Assembly (NCBI GenBank): GCA_029948255.1
Contig: JALIZF010001496.1
Coordinates: 294,001-358,000, forward strand
Direction: 5' to 3'
Origin: Telmatactis stephensoni
Lineage: Eukaryota; Cnidaria; Anthozoa; Actiniaria; Isophelliidae
DNA length: 64,000 bases
The translations under genes were made by a program, and so were the position numbers. The stretch's first letter is position 1, and each line of letters opens with the position of its first letter. The notes under the pieces were generated by a model that was not told the origin of the DNA, ran no database searches, and saw only the letters and a program-made list of their open reading frames with translations. Below, in pieces: positions 63,428 through 64,000 of this stretch.

Positions 63428-63612
63428 CACAAGAACATTTCACCCTGGACTCCAGGGGGTTTATTATTCGCTTTCTTTATGAGAGTTCTTCTCTTGTACG
63501 CGAGCGCACCGAAGGTGCGAGAAGCGAAAATAGGACTGTTCCCTATCAAGTAAAAACGTCGGAAGGAGACGATAAAACCCCTGGAACCCAGGGTTAAAGA
63601 ACCATTTGTGCG
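63428..63612. repeat. Imperfect inverted repeat
   Basis: ggcgcacaagaacatttcac and tggactccagggggttta on the left are loosely mirrored by taaaacccctggaacccagg and caaatggttctttaac-type sequence on the right. Possibly a miniature transposon. Confidence 0.5.
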
Positions 63613-63762
63613 CACATCGTGCTCTGTTTGAAACGGGTTATTAGTTGTCCTGACTGTAACCCATCTCTGTCATTCATTGCTCTATTCCGTTCAAAATCCG
63701 ATCAACGTACAAGAAACTGTACAAAACTCTAGTAGGTATTTTAATTTAATATCCCGTTTAAT

Positions 63763-64000
63763 ATGCCAGTACTATTAGAACCACAAACAGCAAGTAATCT
63801 AGTTACTGTCAACTACGAATACCGAGGTACCCCAAATTTGCTCTTCCAAGGGTGGATTAGTGAGAGTGCCAGACTTGATGGTCTCCAGAGAAAGAGTACT
63901 ATTGGTGGTGGTTTTGAAGATTGTTCTCCTCTCCCTGGTATATCAAATAGTCGTAGTAATAGCTGTCAGTTTTATTTATGGAGCCCGTCACAGCAGGACA
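63763..64000 (+). CDS. Partial open reading frame running off the window, unknown product
   Basis: ATG at 63763 opens 79 codons with no stop before the window ends. The peptide starts MPVLLEPQTASNLVTVNYEY and contains GTPNLLFQGWISESARLDG and SRSNSCQFYLWSP. It has balanced composition rather than the skew of the surrounding chance frames. It could be the first coding exon of the next gene on the + strand or part of a retroelement. No domain recognised. Confidence 0.35.
   Translation, partial: MPVLLEPQTASNLVTVNYEYRGTPNLLFQGWISESARLDGLQRKSTIGGGFEDCSPLPGISNSRSNSCQFYLWSPSQQD

Overview
The window is animal nuclear DNA. Its genes are split into many small exons with GT-AG introns, and the introns are packed with simple repeats, satellites, tRNA-derived SINEs and short inverted-repeat transposons. 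There is no bacterial, plastid or mitochondrial signal. The repeat style, together with a gene built from many GAPR-1-like CAP domains, suggests a marine invertebrate, most likely an anthozoan cnidarian (coral or anemone). The species assignment is inference only. Layout: (1) Positions 807-16541, + strand, hold the 3' half of a FIRRM/C1orf112-like gene (DUF4487 family, partner of the AAA ATPase FIGNL1 in recombination). I can assign thirteen exons that splice in frame to a stop; the 5' half lies upstream of the window. Its introns hold a roughly 500-bp TTCC microsatellite, a 3.5-kb satellite interrupted by a SINE, nested inverted-repeat elements and a 1.9-kb foldback element flanked by TTAA. 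(2) Positions 16542-22691 are intergenic and repeat-rich. (3) Positions 22692-59161, + strand, hold what reads as one very large gene. A 13-bp first coding exon is followed by three CAP domains, three small linker exons, one giant 11.7-kb acidic exon of about 3,900 codons, a fourth CAP domain and a fifth, terminal CAP domain. All predicted junctions keep frame; the twelve exons sum to 14,571 bp, or 4,856 residues plus a stop. Nearly every module is bounded by phase-1 introns. A separate phase-1 terminal exon between the last two CAP exons would replace CAP5 with a hydrophobic tail anchor. (4) Positions 59162-64000 are mostly featureless. An open reading frame begins near 63763 and runs off the end. 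How the pieces might work together: the large gene predicts a cytoplasmic protein, since no signal peptide is visible, or a tail-anchored one in the alternative form. GAPR-1-type CAP domains would sit at both ends of a very long, glutamate-rich, probably disordered or helical region. That region carries about 25 copies of a 44-residue repeat plus several other diverged repeat families. Only one of the five CAP domains keeps the complete His/Glu/Glu/His cavity set; the other four look degenerate and may bind or scaffold rather than act. I do not recognise this domain architecture. It is the best candidate here for something undescribed, but it rests on splice predictions that need transcript support.
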